From Thiomonas intermedia (lineage in GTDB: Bacteria; Pseudomonadota; Gammaproteobacteria; Burkholderiales; Burkholderiaceae_C): DNA of 64,000 nt. The position numbers and the translations under genes are program-made. Numbering within the stretch: the first letter of the stretch is position 1; the number at the start of each line of letters is the position of its first letter. Under the pieces are notes generated by a model. The model saw only the letters and a list, made by a program, of their open reading frames with translations. It ran no database searches and had not been told where the DNA came from. The stretch spans positions 1 through 64,000 of the forward strand of contig DYKQ01000001.1 of the NCBI GenBank assembly GCA_020722545.1, read 5' to 3'. Below are positions 6,930-16,753 of this stretch, piece after piece.

Positions 6930-7865
6930 CTACGCATCATGCACTGGCATGCGCCGCGCGACAAAAACAACGGCCAGCACCGCGCCGGCGAACAACAGGG
7001 TGGTGGCATCGAGCACTTCATGCAGCAAGGCCGCCGCAGCCAGCATCGACAAGAAAGGTTGTAGCAGTTGCAACTGCGAGATGCGCACGGCGCCACCCAG
7101 AGCGAGGGCGCGATACCACGCCAGAAAACCCAGCCACATCGACACCACGGCCACATAGGCAAAGCCGCCCCAGGCCGAGAGCTGCACCGGGGCTGCGGGC
7201 CGCAGCCACCACGCCGCAGGCACGGTGATGGGCAGACTGAGCACCAGCGCCCAGCCGATGACCTGCCCGGCAGGGCGAGACCGCGTGAGGTGGCCGCCCA
7301 GGGCATAGCCCGCCGCAGCCGACAGCATGGCGCCCACCAGCAGGCCATCGGCCCAGTGCAGATTCAAGGCGAAGTGTCCGGTGCCGTGCAGCAGGGTGTA
7401 GACCATCACCAGGGCCGCTCCCAGAATGGCGCAGAGCCAGAACCCGGCAGACGGCCGCTGTCCCGCCAGCAGCGCGCCGAGCGCTGCAGTAAACAAGGGC
7501 AGCAGCGCCAGAATGAGCGAGGCATGCACCGCATCGACTTCGCGCAGGGCGATGGAAGTCAGCAGCGGAAAACCGAACACCACGCCGCCGGCCATCGCGA
7601 CCAGCAGAGCCCAGTCGCGGCGTCCGGGCAAGGGCGCGCGCTGCCACACCAGCCAGACGGCTGCGAGCACGCCCGCCACGGCAGCGCGACCGAGCGCCAC
7701 GAACTCGGGCGAGAGTTGCGGCGCCTGCGTCGAGCCGACGGCCAGACGCGTCATCGGCAGCGAGAGCGCAAACAGACCCACGCCCAGCAGACCCAGAGCC
7801 AGCGCTTCGCCCTGCGCGGAGATCGGTGGCTGCGTTCGAGCGGCGGGATTGGAAGGTCTGGACAT
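6930..7865 (-). CDS. EamA/DMT-family transporter
   Basis: A polytopic inner-membrane protein of about 311 residues with around ten hydrophobic segments in two EamA repeats (for example LALGLLGVGLFALSLPMTRL and LHWADGLLVGAMLSAAAG). Members export amino acids or other metabolites. I start at 7865 (MSRPSNPAARTQP); the ORF begins 14 codons earlier at 7907, but those codons overlap the candidate MocR operator. It heads an operon with an aminotransferase and the PhzF remnant. Confidence 0.85.
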   Translation of the reverse strand: MSRPSNPAARTQPPISAQGEALALGLLGVGLFALSLPMTRLAVGSTQAPQLSPEFVALGRAAVAGVLAAVWLVWQRAPLPGRRDWALLVAMAGGVVFGFPLLTSIALREVDAVHASLILALLPLFTAALGALLAGQRPSAGFWLCAILGAALVMVYTLLHGTGHFALNLHWADGLLVGAMLSAAAGYALGGHLTRSRPAGQVIGWALVLSLPITVPAAWWLRPAAPVQLSAWGGFAYVAVVSMWLGFLAWYRALALGGAVRISQLQLLQPFLSMLAAAALLHEVLDATTLLFAGAVLAVVFVARRMPVHDA

Positions 7866-7888
7866 GGAGCGCAGCTTAAGGTTCAATG

Positions 7889-7907
7889 CAATACACCACC
7901 AATACAC
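7889..7907. promoter_or_regulatory. Direct-repeat operator candidate for the MocR regulator
   Basis: CAATACAC occurs twice with an 11-bp period (7889-7896 and 7900-7907), one helical turn apart, in the 67-bp gap between the divergent EamA and MocR genes. A third CAATACA is at 7947-7953 inside the MocR gene. GabR-like MocR proteins bind direct repeats in such divergent regions (family knowledge); the assignment here is inferred. Confidence 0.5.
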
Positions 7908-7932
7908 TTAATGAGTACAAAACAGCCTCTGT

Positions 7933-9402
7933 ATGGATGAGATCGCCAATACAGTGAACCCGGTCCCCGAGGCGGGCACGCTGCAGCGCCATGCGGCGAC
8001 CACCCTGGCGGAGCAACTCGGGGCCCAGTTTTCCGCCCGCATCCGCAACCGCTTGCTGCCCCCGGGAAGCCGCCTGCCGTCGGTGCGCGAATGCGCTCGG
8101 CGGTACGGGCTGAGCACGCAAACCGTGGTGGCGGCGTATGACCGGCTGCAGGCCCTCGGGCTGGTGGAGGCGCGCGCGCAGCGTGGGTATTTCGTGCGGG
8201 CGCCCGGTGACACGCCCGCGCTGGCGCGGCCCAGCGCCACGCAGACCGATGCCGCTGCGCCCATGTTGGCGCCGACGCACGCCACCGCGCTGGTGCGCGG
8301 CATGTTTCATCAGATGGGAGCGGGCGCTGCGGTGGCGCTGCGCGGCGCGCCCGGTTCCGGCGTGCTGCCCGCGCCGTGGCTGGAGAGTGCGGCGCTGGGC
8401 GCGGCCTTGCGGCGCATCGCCCGCGCGAACGAACTGGAGCAGGCTTCGCTGCACTACGGGCATCCGCTGGGCGATCTGGCCTTGCGCGAAGCCTTGTCGC
8501 GGCAATTGGCTGGCTTGTCTCTGCAAGTGCCGCCGCAGCAGATTCTGACCACCAATGGCGCATCACAGGCGCTCGATCTCGTGTTGCGCGCTCTCACCCG
8601 CCCCGGCGACGCGGTACTGGTCGAAAGCCCCGGCTGGGCGATGCAGTTCGCGCAGATGGCGCACCGCGGGCTCAAGCTGTTGCCGGTGCCGCGCGGCGCC
8701 GACGGGCCGGATCTCGACACGCTGGAGCAACTCGCCCGCGCGCATGCGCCGCGCCTGTTCATCTGCGTGAGCGTGCTGCACAACCCCACCGGGCAGTGCC
8801 TCAGCGCGGCCAGCGCGCACCGCGTGCTGCAGATCGCGCAGCGCCACGGCTTTCAGGTGGTCGAAGACGATGTCTATGCCGCGCTGGCCGAGCCCAGCAG
8901 CCCGCGCATGAGCGTGCTCGACCAACTGGAGCACACCATTTATCTCAGCGGGTTCTCAAAGATCCTCGCGCCCGGCTGGCGTGTGGGCTTTGTCGCGGCG
9001 GCGCCCGCCGTCATCGACCGTCTGATCGATCAGAAGTTGCTGGCCGTGCTCACCACGCCCACGCTCACCGAACGGGCGCTCGCCCATGTGCTGGGGCGGG
9101 GGCAGTTGCGCCGCACCACGCAGCAGGTGCGCGACCGGCTGGACGCGGCGCGTGCACGCGCGGTGCGGCTGGCCGAGAAAGCGGGCTGTCGCTTCGTCAC
9201 CCCGCCACGCGGGCTGCTGGGATGGGTGGACACCGGCGTGGACACGGCCACGCTGGCGCAGCGTCTGCTCGATGCCGGCTATCTGCTCGCGCCCGGCCAC
9301 CTGTTCGACCCGCAGCAGCAGCCTTCCACCCGCATGCGCATCAACTTCACACAGACGCAGGACGAAGCGTTCTGGCGTGCTTACGCTACTGCGCGGGGCT
9401 GA
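7933..9402 (+). CDS. MocR-family transcriptional regulator (GntR-aminotransferase fusion)
   Basis: 489 residues. A GntR-type winged helix (about 20-90; PPGSRLPSVRECARRYGLS and TVVAAYDRLQALGLVEARAQ) is fused to a fold-type I aminotransferase domain (about 130-485) with VEDDVYAALAE and the PLP lysine in LSGFSKILAPGWRVGFV. Proteins of this class, such as PdxR, GabR and TauR, use PLP adducts as signals and control adjacent genes. The neighbours here are a divergent EamA exporter and an aminotransferase, so control of amino-acid or amine metabolism is likely. Its 3' end overlaps the convergent DAHP synthase gene by 22 bp. Confidence 0.9.
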   Translation: MDEIANTVNPVPEAGTLQRHAATTLAEQLGAQFSARIRNRLLPPGSRLPSVRECARRYGLSTQTVVAAYDRLQALGLVEARAQRGYFVRAPGDTPALARPSATQTDAAAPMLAPTHATALVRGMFHQMGAGAAVALRGAPGSGVLPAPWLESAALGAALRRIARANELEQASLHYGHPLGDLALREALSRQLAGLSLQVPPQQILTTNGASQALDLVLRALTRPGDAVLVESPGWAMQFAQMAHRGLKLLPVPRGADGPDLDTLEQLARAHAPRLFICVSVLHNPTGQCLSAASAHRVLQIAQRHGFQVVEDDVYAALAEPSSPRMSVLDQLEHTIYLSGFSKILAPGWRVGFVAAAPAVIDRLIDQKLLAVLTTPTLTERALAHVLGRGQLRRTTQQVRDRLDAARARAVRLAEKAGCRFVTPPRGLLGWVDTGVDTATLAQRLLDAGYLLAPGHLFDPQQQPSTRMRINFTQTQDEAFWRAYATARG

Positions 9403-10523
9403 GCTGCGCCGCCCTTTCGGCGCTTGCGCACCGCATCGGCCAGCCCGCGCAACAACGGCACGGTGTCGTCCCAGCCCAGGCAGGCGTCGGTAATGGATAT
9501 GCCCGGCGCCAGCGGCTGACCCGGCTTGAGATCCTGTCGGCCTTCGCAGAGGTGGCTCTCGACCATCACGCCTAGGATGCGCCGCTCGCCCGCGGCGATG
9601 CGCTCGGCGATGCTGGCGGCCACGTCCATCTGCTTGCGCGGCTGCTTGGCCGAATTGGCATGCGAACAGTCGATCATCACCTGTTCCCGCTGCCCGGCTT
9701 TGGCGAGCACGGCGCAGGCCGCGTCCACCGACGCGGCGTCGAAGTTCGGCGCCTTGCCGCCGCGCAGAATCACATGACAGTCCGCATTGCCGCGGGTCTC
9801 GAAAATCGCTGCCACGCCCATCTTGGTCATGCCTATGAACGCATGGCCGCTGGCGGCCGACACCATGGCATCGGCCGCCACCTGCACCCCGCCGTCGGTG
9901 CCGTTCTTGAAACCCACGGGACAGGAAAGCCCCGAGGCGAGCTGGCGGTGGCTCTGGCTTTCGGTGGTGCGCGCGCCGATGGCGCCCCAGGCGATGAGGT
10001 CGCTGAAATACTGCGGCGACAGCAGATCGAGAAACTCGGCGCCCGCCGGTAAACCCAGCGAATTGATCTCCAGCAGCAACTGGCGCGCGCGCTGCAGACC
10101 CTCGTTGATGCGGAAGCTGCCATCCAGCCGCGGGTCGTTGATATAACCCTTCCAGCCCACGGTGGTGCGCGGCTTCTCGAAGTACACCCGCATCACCACC
10201 ACCAGAGCGTCGCTCAGCTCGGCCGCCGTGGCTTGCAGGCGGCGCGCGTAGTCGATGGCCTGATCGTGATCGTGAATGGAGCATGGCCCGACCACGACCA
10301 CCAGCCGGTCGTCGCGCCCATGCAGCACATCGGCCACCGCAGCGCGGCCCTGTTCCACCACGACTTCGATCTGGGCCGTGACGGGCAAGGCTTCAAGCAG
10401 CACCGCAGGCGAGATCAGCGCCCGCACCGCCTTGATGCGGGTGTCGTCGATGCGGGTGGTGTCGAGCGTGCCGTCAATGGCGCCAGCCTCGTGGTCATGG
10501 GTGGGGTCGTCGATGCGGGGCAT
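9381..10523 (-). CDS. 3-deoxy-7-phosphoheptulonate (DAHP) synthase, class I
   Basis: A 380-residue AroF/AroG/AroH-type enzyme that condenses phosphoenolpyruvate and erythrose 4-phosphate, the first step of the shikimate pathway. Motifs include VVGPCSIHDHDQAIDYARRL, GARTTESQSHRQLASGLSCP, GFKNGTDGGV and MIDCSHANSAKQ. Which aromatic amino acid inhibits it cannot be told from this reading, so no paralogue symbol is given. Only 3 bp separate it from the mrr gene upstream, so it is probably co-transcribed with aspS and mrr. A C-terminal basic tail (RKRRKGGAAQPRA) overlaps the MocR gene. Confidence 0.93.
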   Translation of the reverse strand: MPRIDDPTHDHEAGAIDGTLDTTRIDDTRIKAVRALISPAVLLEALPVTAQIEVVVEQGRAAVADVLHGRDDRLVVVVGPCSIHDHDQAIDYARRLQATAAELSDALVVVMRVYFEKPRTTVGWKGYINDPRLDGSFRINEGLQRARQLLLEINSLGLPAGAEFLDLLSPQYFSDLIAWGAIGARTTESQSHRQLASGLSCPVGFKNGTDGGVQVAADAMVSAASGHAFIGMTKMGVAAIFETRGNADCHVILRGGKAPNFDAASVDAACAVLAKAGQREQVMIDCSHANSAKQPRKQMDVAASIAERIAAGERRILGVMVESHLCEGRQDLKPGQPLAPGISITDACLGWDDTVPLLRGLADAVRKRRKGGAAQPRAVA

Positions 10524-10526
10524 GGG

Positions 10527-11450
10527 TCAGTCTTCCGCGAAAAAGTCGGAGTCGATACGTTTGAGTTGATAGGTCGCCGCCACCGAGACGCCGAGATCAT
10601 GTTCGATCATCAGCTCGGCCAGCCGTGGACCATCGATCAGCACGACTTTGTGTTGCGGGCTGCGGCGGGCGAACTGTTGCGCGTTGTCGGTGAACAGCCC
10701 CGTGGTGATGAACACGCCCTTGTTGGCGCCACGACTGACGAGGGCGCCCAGAAAGTCGCGCAGCGGCGGCTCACCTACCGAGCCCTGCCAGCGTTTGGCC
10801 TGAACGTAGATGGAATCAAGGCCCAGCCGGTCTTCGGCGATCACGCCATCGATGCCGCCATCGCCCGAGCGTCCGACCGCCTGACCCGCTTCGGCATGGC
10901 TGCCGCCGCAACCCATCTTCAATAACAGCTTAATCACGACGCCCTCGAAGAAGCCGGGATCGCAACTTTTCAATCGTTCCAGCAACTCGGCGCTCAGCGC
11001 TGCATTGGTTTCGTTCGAGATGAGCTTAAAGCGTTCTTCGGGCGGAATCGTGGGCTCTGTTTCGACAAAATCCACTGCCGATTCGGCGCTGGCGGGCGCT
11101 TGCTCTTTGCGCCATGCTCGATAGCCTGTTTGAGCCGCGCGGAAATAAGCCTCGGCGCCACCGCGCAAGGCAGCGGCTCCAGGTTCTGTGATCTGCCAGA
11201 CGCCTTTTTCTTTCAAGAGGAATCCGGCCTTGACCGAATCCACCGAAAAGAAATGGAGATACATGCGCCAACGCGGCAGGCCGTTGCTCTCGATGATCTC
11301 TTGCGCCCAGTCGTCAAACTCAAGCTGTTGAGCAACTCGGGCGGCCACGTCTCGGCTACGCAGCTTTCCATCAGCCTGCTGCAGCGCCTGCATGGCGGCG
11401 AACATGACCCGCGAGCCAAGCGCTTCAGAGCGGGAAAAGAGCTTGCTCAT
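10527..11450 (-). CDS. mrr: Mrr-type restriction endonuclease
   Basis: A 307-residue protein with an N-terminal winged-helix Mrr_N domain (about 10-95: QLEFDDWAQEIIESNGLPRW) and a C-terminal PD-(D/E)XK domain (about 160-290). The nuclease signature is GDGGIDGVIAEDRLGLDSIY followed by VQAKRW, giving the D...QxK pattern of Mrr enzymes. Family members cut modified DNA. No methyltransferase lies nearby, consistent with a stand-alone type IV enzyme. It is wedged between aspS (6 bp) and the DAHP synthase gene (3 bp) in the same direction, an unusual operon position for a restriction gene. Confidence 0.88.
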   Translation of the reverse strand: MSKLFSRSEALGSRVMFAAMQALQQADGKLRSRDVAARVAQQLEFDDWAQEIIESNGLPRWRMYLHFFSVDSVKAGFLLKEKGVWQITEPGAAALRGGAEAYFRAAQTGYRAWRKEQAPASAESAVDFVETEPTIPPEERFKLISNETNAALSAELLERLKSCDPGFFEGVVIKLLLKMGCGGSHAEAGQAVGRSGDGGIDGVIAEDRLGLDSIYVQAKRWQGSVGEPPLRDFLGALVSRGANKGVFITTGLFTDNAQQFARRSPQHKVVLIDGPRLAELMIEHDLGVSVAATYQLKRIDSDFFAED

Positions 11451-11456
11451 GCAGCC

Positions 11457-13280
<1,824 letters not shown>

Positions 13281-13361
13281 GTTCGAGAGGTACTTTCGGA
13301 AAACGGTCCTGCGGCTTCGGCGCGCAGGGGGCAGGAAAAGAAAGGATGGGAACGCCGACGT

Positions 13362-14000
13362 TCAGTGCACTTGCGGATTGTTCGGCCCGCCCGGCACGAC
13401 CACGCCCATGGAAATGATGTATTTGAGCGCAGTGTCCACGCTCATCTGCAGCTCGATCACTTCGCTGCGCGGAAACATCAGAAAAAAGCCGGAGGTCGGG
13501 TTGGGCGTGGTCGGCACATAGACGCTGACATGATCGCCCTGCAGATGCCCGGTCACCTCGCCGCCGGGCGTACCCGTCATGAACGCGATGGTCCACGAGC
13601 CCTGATGCGGATATTGCACCAGCAGCGCCTTGCGGAAGGCGTTGCCGCTGCTCGAAAACAGCGTGCCCGACACTTGCTTGACGCTGCTGTAAATGGTCTT
13701 GACCAGCGGAATGCGCGCCATCAGGCCATCCCAGCGGGCCAGCCACCACTGCCCCACCATATTGGCCACGGCCAGACCGGTGAGAAAAATGGCCGCCAGC
13801 ACCAAGACCACGCCCACGCCGGGAATGTTCACCAGCTTGTCCAGCGTCGGGGCCAGGCCGGGCGCCACCGTGCTCAGCGCGCTGACCATGGCCCGGAAGA
13901 TGCCGTCGAACACGGCCAGCAACTGCCACAGCACCCAGATGGTGATGGTCAGCGGCAGCCAGACCAGCATGCCGGCGATGAAAATACTTTTCAGGCTCAT
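13362..14000 (-). CDS. DUF502 family membrane protein
   Basis: A 212-residue integral membrane protein with two hydrophobic segments (residues 5-25, LKSIFIAGMLVWLPLTITIW, and about 60-80, GVVLVLAAIFLTGLAVANMV). A conserved soluble part follows, including LVKTIYSSVKQVSGTLF and SGFFLMFPRSEV. Function is unknown. In many Burkholderiales this family sits between fmdB and aspS exactly as here, which suggests shared expression rather than a shared pathway. Confidence 0.85.
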   Translation of the reverse strand: MSLKSIFIAGMLVWLPLTITIWVLWQLLAVFDGIFRAMVSALSTVAPGLAPTLDKLVNIPGVGVVLVLAAIFLTGLAVANMVGQWWLARWDGLMARIPLVKTIYSSVKQVSGTLFSSSGNAFRKALLVQYPHQGSWTIAFMTGTPGGEVTGHLQGDHVSVYVPTTPNPTSGFFLMFPRSEVIELQMSVDTALKYIISMGVVVPGGPNNPQVH

Positions 14001-14011
14001 GGAATGAAACA

Positions 14012-14032
14012 GCCTTCCGGGACGCGGAAGGC
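14012..14032 (-). terminator. Weak hairpin between fmdB and the DUF502 gene
   Basis: GCCTTCCG-N5-CGGAAGGC lies 12 bp upstream of the DUF502 start. On the minus strand it is followed only by TGTTTCATT, so at most it is a partial terminator or an mRNA-processing hairpin. Confidence 0.35.
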
Positions 14033-14086
14033 TTGGGGTTCAGGAAAGGGGCAGGGCGGTGGATCAGAGCCCTGGAGAGAATGAAT

Positions 14087-14359
14087 TCAATGGCAGGCAC
14101 ACGAGGCGCCGCAGGCCGGGGGTGCGGCACTGTCGGAGGAAGACGCTGCAGCCGCTGTCGATGCAGCAGCCGCGCCGCCGCCCTTGAAATCGGTGGCGTA
14201 CCAGCCCGAGCCCTTGAGCTGGAAACCTGCCGCGGTGACTTGCTTGTGCAGCGCAGGCTTGCCGCAATGCGGACAGACGGTCAGCGGGGCGTCGGATATT
14301 TTTTGCAGCGCGTCCAGGGTATGGCCGCAGGCATCACATTTATAAGTGTAGATCGGCAT
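14087..14359 (-). CDS. FmdB family zinc-ribbon protein
   Basis: A 90-residue protein with a zinc ribbon of two CxxC knuckles (MPIYTYKCDACGH and TVCPHCGKP), the FmdB/putative regulatory protein family. A Gly-rich patch (KGSGWYATDFKGGG) and an Ala/Ser-rich tail ending CGASCACH follow. The extra cysteines and histidine at the C-terminus could bind metal. The ATG at 14359 was chosen because the family starts MPIYxYxC; the 20 upstream codons of the ORF have no homologous character. First gene of the fmdB-DUF502-aspS-mrr-DAHP synthase run. Confidence 0.88.
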   Translation of the reverse strand: MPIYTYKCDACGHTLDALQKISDAPLTVCPHCGKPALHKQVTAAGFQLKGSGWYATDFKGGGAAAASTAAAASSSDSAAPPACGASCACH

Positions 14360-14507
14360 GATGGAAACCTCGTCAAAATCGGGGCGCCTGGAAATCGGCG
14401 TTTCAAATCCAGAGTTCAAGTCTTAAGTGGGGGCAAACAGGCGCGGAACAATGGCGGCATTATAAAAACGCCCCGCCTGTCGCGGCGGCGGCCATGCAGC
14501 CCCGGCC

Positions 14508-15101
14508 TTATCTCTCGTTGTCAACCGGAGGACGCGCCATGTAGGCCGGTGCGATGCCGGGCGGCGCCAGCGCGGGCGGGGTGAATTGCGGCGGACGGGG
14601 GGCGACGCCGGGGAAGCCGGTGGCTCCGACCTGAGCGCCCTGCGGATCCATTTTGAGTTCCTGACGCACGCCGTCGCGTTCCAGCCAGACCATTTTGTAG
14701 CCGGTGGCGCGCAAAATCACGCCCGGTGCGATGGCGTCGCCCACGCTGACGGCGCGGGGCGGCTGGCCGTCGATGCCGATGAGCGCCGAGCCGGTATCGC
14801 CCCCGGCAATCACCCCGTACAGCCGAAAGCGGCTGGGCGCGGCGGGTGCGCTGGCCGCGCCCGCCGGTGTGGCGCCATAAAGGCGCGCGGCCTGCTGCGC
14901 GGCCTGCTCGGGCGACAGCGCGCCGATGAGCTGGGCATCCGCGGGAACCGTTTGCGGCGAGGCGACCAGTCGCAGCACCCAGGTGACTGCCAGCGCCGCG
15001 CAGGCGAAGGCGAGAACGACGCTCAGCAGCGCCGCAGCCCGGCGGCTGCCGCGGGTGGAAACGCCGCTGGGCGCATGGAATGAGGGTGAGGTGCGCAACA
15101 T
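14508..15101 (-). CDS. gspC: Type II secretion protein GspC
   Basis: A 197-residue bitopic inner-membrane protein of the T2SS. A short cytoplasmic tail and a membrane span (about 22-48: AALLSVVLAFACAALAVTWVL) precede the periplasmic HR domain (about 92-155: FRLYGVIAGGDTGSALIGID, VSVGDAIAPGVILR), which contacts GspD. It stops in a Pro-rich tail with no PDZ or coiled coil, so it is a minimal GspC. It is transcribed away from gspG. GATAAT lies about ten bases before the ATG and there is no clear Shine-Dalgarno, so a nearly leaderless transcript is possible. Confidence 0.88.
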   Translation of the reverse strand: MLRTSPSFHAPSGVSTRGSRRAAALLSVVLAFACAALAVTWVLRLVASPQTVPADAQLIGALSPEQAAQQAARLYGATPAGAASAPAAPSRFRLYGVIAGGDTGSALIGIDGQPPRAVSVGDAIAPGVILRATGYKMVWLERDGVRQELKMDPQGAQVGATGFPGVAPRPPQFTPPALAPPGIAPAYMARPPVDNER

Positions 15102-15110
15102 GAGACGCTT

Positions 15111-15116
15111 ATTATC
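15111..15116 (-). promoter_or_regulatory. Candidate -10 box of gspC
   Basis: GATAAT on the minus strand, ten bases upstream of the gspC ATG, in the 113-bp gap between the divergent gspC and gspG genes. A good -35 hexamer is not evident. Confidence 0.35.
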
Positions 15117-15214
15117 CGCGCAGAACGTGTCTTCGCGCCGTCTTGTTGCAAGGAGTCATCAGCACGGCGGAAAAACCGAGGGCGCGCCCGGCGCTTTTCA
15201 AAAGGTGGAAGTCG

Positions 15215-15682
15215 ATGAATGCTGGTTTGAAGGGGGTTTCATCCGAGGTGCTGCGAGCGCCCGCGGCCCGTCGGAAGGCGCGCGGTTTCACGCTGATCGA
15301 GCTCATGGTGGTGCTGGTCATCATGGGCGTGCTGGCGGCGCTCATCGTGCCCAACATCATGGGCCGCACCGACGAGGCGCGGCAAACGGCCGCCAAGACG
15401 GATATCGCCACCATCATGCAGGCGCTCAAGCTGTACAAACTGGATAACGGCATTTACCCCACCCAGCAGCAGGGCTTGCAGGCGCTGGTGGTCAAACCCT
15501 CCACGCCGCCCATTCCCAACAACTGGAAGCCCTATCTCGAAAAACTGCCGACCGATCCCTGGGGCAACCCCTATCAATATCTCAACCCGGGCGTGAAAGG
15601 CCCGGTGGATGTGTTCAGCTATGGCGCAGACGGCAAACCCGGCGGAGAAGGGGCAAATGCCGACATTGGCAGCTGGCAGTAA
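15215..15682 (+). CDS. gspG: Type II secretion major pseudopilin GspG
   Basis: A 155-residue prepilin with cleavage site [18 protein letters not shown] (type III signal sequence with Glu at +5), the long N-terminal helix and the C-terminal calcium-binding loop region ([19 protein letters not shown]). It polymerises into the T2SS pseudopilus. The ATG at 15215, preceded by AAGGTGGA, gives a 33-residue leader; the ORF extends further to 15143. The last 26 bp overlap gspH, implying coupled translation. The prepilin peptidase gene is not in this window. Confidence 0.93.
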   Translation: MNAGLKGVSSEVLRAPAARRKARGFTLIELMVVLVIMGVLAALIVPNIMGRTDEARQTAAKTDIATIMQALKLYKLDNGIYPTQQQGLQALVVKPSTPPIPNNWKPYLEKLPTDPWGNPYQYLNPGVKGPVDVFSYGADGKPGGEGANADIGSWQ

Positions 15683-16352
15683 GCCCGGCTGCGTCCTGAG
15701 GGCAAGGCCGCCGCGCCAGCGGCAAGCGTGGGGCTTCACCCTGCTCGAAATGCTGGTGGCGCTGATCATCGTGGGCATGGTCACGGCGCTGGCGGCTTTT
15801 GCCTTGCCGCCCTCCGAAAATGCGCAGATGCAGCGCGAAGCGCAGCGGCTGTCGGCTTTGTTCGACGCCGCACGTCAACACGCCGCCGAAACCGGCGTGC
15901 CTCTGGCCTGGGCCAGCGGGCCGAGGGGCTATGCCTTTGTGCAGATCGGGCCGCAGGGCTGGGAGCCGGTGGACTCCGATCTGCTGCGTCCGCGGCTCTG
16001 GCCCTGGGTGGGCGGCGGCCGCGAAATTCCCCCGCAGGATTGGCGCGCCGCGCTCGGCGGCGAGCCGCGCGAGGCAGCCTACTCGGCAGGTACGGTGTCG
16101 GTGAGTCTGAGCGAAGGCGGCGTGCGCAGCTTAGGCACGCCGCCGAGCTGGTTGCTGTTCGGCTCCGAGCCGGTGGGCGGCCCGATCCGCCTCGTGCTGT
16201 CTGATGGCGCGGAGCGCGACAGCATCGAAACCGACGGCTTCGCGCCTTTTGTGGTCAGCCGCAGCCGGTCTCAAGGAAACGCAGGGCCGCCCCAAGTTTC
16301 CTTGACCCCCGCGGGGGGCGGGTCGGCGAGCCGACCCTGGGGGCGCTCATGA
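15657..16352 (+). CDS. gspH: Type II secretion minor pseudopilin GspH
   Basis: A 231-residue pseudopilin with cleavage site [18 protein letters not shown]. The start at 15657 has GGAGAAGGGG just upstream and overlaps gspG. The final 27 residues or so (from [10 protein letters not shown] to RPWGRS) are encoded by a copy of the hairpin repeat at 16271-16348, so the natural C-terminus has been replaced or extended. The stop codon shares ATGA with the gspI start. GspH forms part of the pseudopilus tip with GspI, J and K. Confidence 0.88.
   Translation: MPTLAAGSKPGCVLRARPPRQRQAWGFTLLEMLVALIIVGMVTALAAFALPPSENAQMQREAQRLSALFDAARQHAAETGVPLAWASGPRGYAFVQIGPQGWEPVDSDLLRPRLWPWVGGGREIPPQDWRAALGGEPREAAYSAGTVSVSLSEGGVRSLGTPPSWLLFGSEPVGGPIRLVLSDGAERDSIETDGFAPFVVSRSRSQGNAGPPQVSLTPAGGGSASRPWGRS
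16271..16348 (+). repeat. Covarying hairpin repeat, short copy inside gspH
   Basis: Stem CAAGGAAAC / GTTTCCTTG around the loop GCAGGGCCGCCCCAA, then CCCCCGCGGGGGGCGG, a second hairpin GGGTCGGC-GA-GCCGACCC, and the end CTGGGGGCGCTC. It abuts the gspI start codon and supplies the 3' coding end of gspH. Same family as 18631-18789 and 4880-4965. Confidence 0.75.
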
Positions 16353-16753
16353 GCAGGTGTGCCATGCGCCCCATTCGACGCACCGGAATTCGCCGTGCCG
16401 GACTTTGCGGATTCACCCTGCTCGAAGTGTTGGTGGCGTTGGCGGTGGTGGCCATTGCGCTGCTGGCGGCCATGCGCGCCGCAGGCGGGGTGGCGGACAA
16501 CGCGCAGCGCTATCGCATGACCGTTCTGGCCGAGCAGTGCGCGCAGAATTTTCTGGTCGATCAACGTCTGAGCAAGACGTTTCTGGCGGTGGGACAGAGC
16601 ACCAGCGCCTGCACGCAGGCGAATGTGCCGTTCACCGTGGCGGTGGACGTGATGCCCACGCCCAACCCCAACTTCCGCCGCGTGCAGGTCAACGTGCTCG
16701 ATGCCAGCGGCTGGAGCGCGTGGCAGGTGGTCGCCATCATCGGGAATCTGTAA
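16349..16753 (+). CDS. gspI: Type II secretion minor pseudopilin GspI
   Basis: A 134-residue pseudopilin with cleavage site CG|FTLLEVLVALAVVAIALLAAM and the typical AQNFLVDQRL and VNVLDASGWSAWQVVAI segments. The start ATG overlaps the gspH stop (ATGA). A second in-frame ATG five codons later is an alternative. The stop codon directly abuts the GTG start of gspJ. Part of the GspH-I-J-K tip complex. Confidence 0.9.
   Translation: MSRCAMRPIRRTGIRRAGLCGFTLLEVLVALAVVAIALLAAMRAAGGVADNAQRYRMTVLAEQCAQNFLVDQRLSKTFLAVGQSTSACTQANVPFTVAVDVMPTPNPNFRRVQVNVLDASGWSAWQVVAIIGNL

Noticed and set aside
10527-11450. Defence island around mrr
   Set aside because: No methyltransferase, toxin, recombinase or other defence gene is adjacent; both flanks are housekeeping genes.
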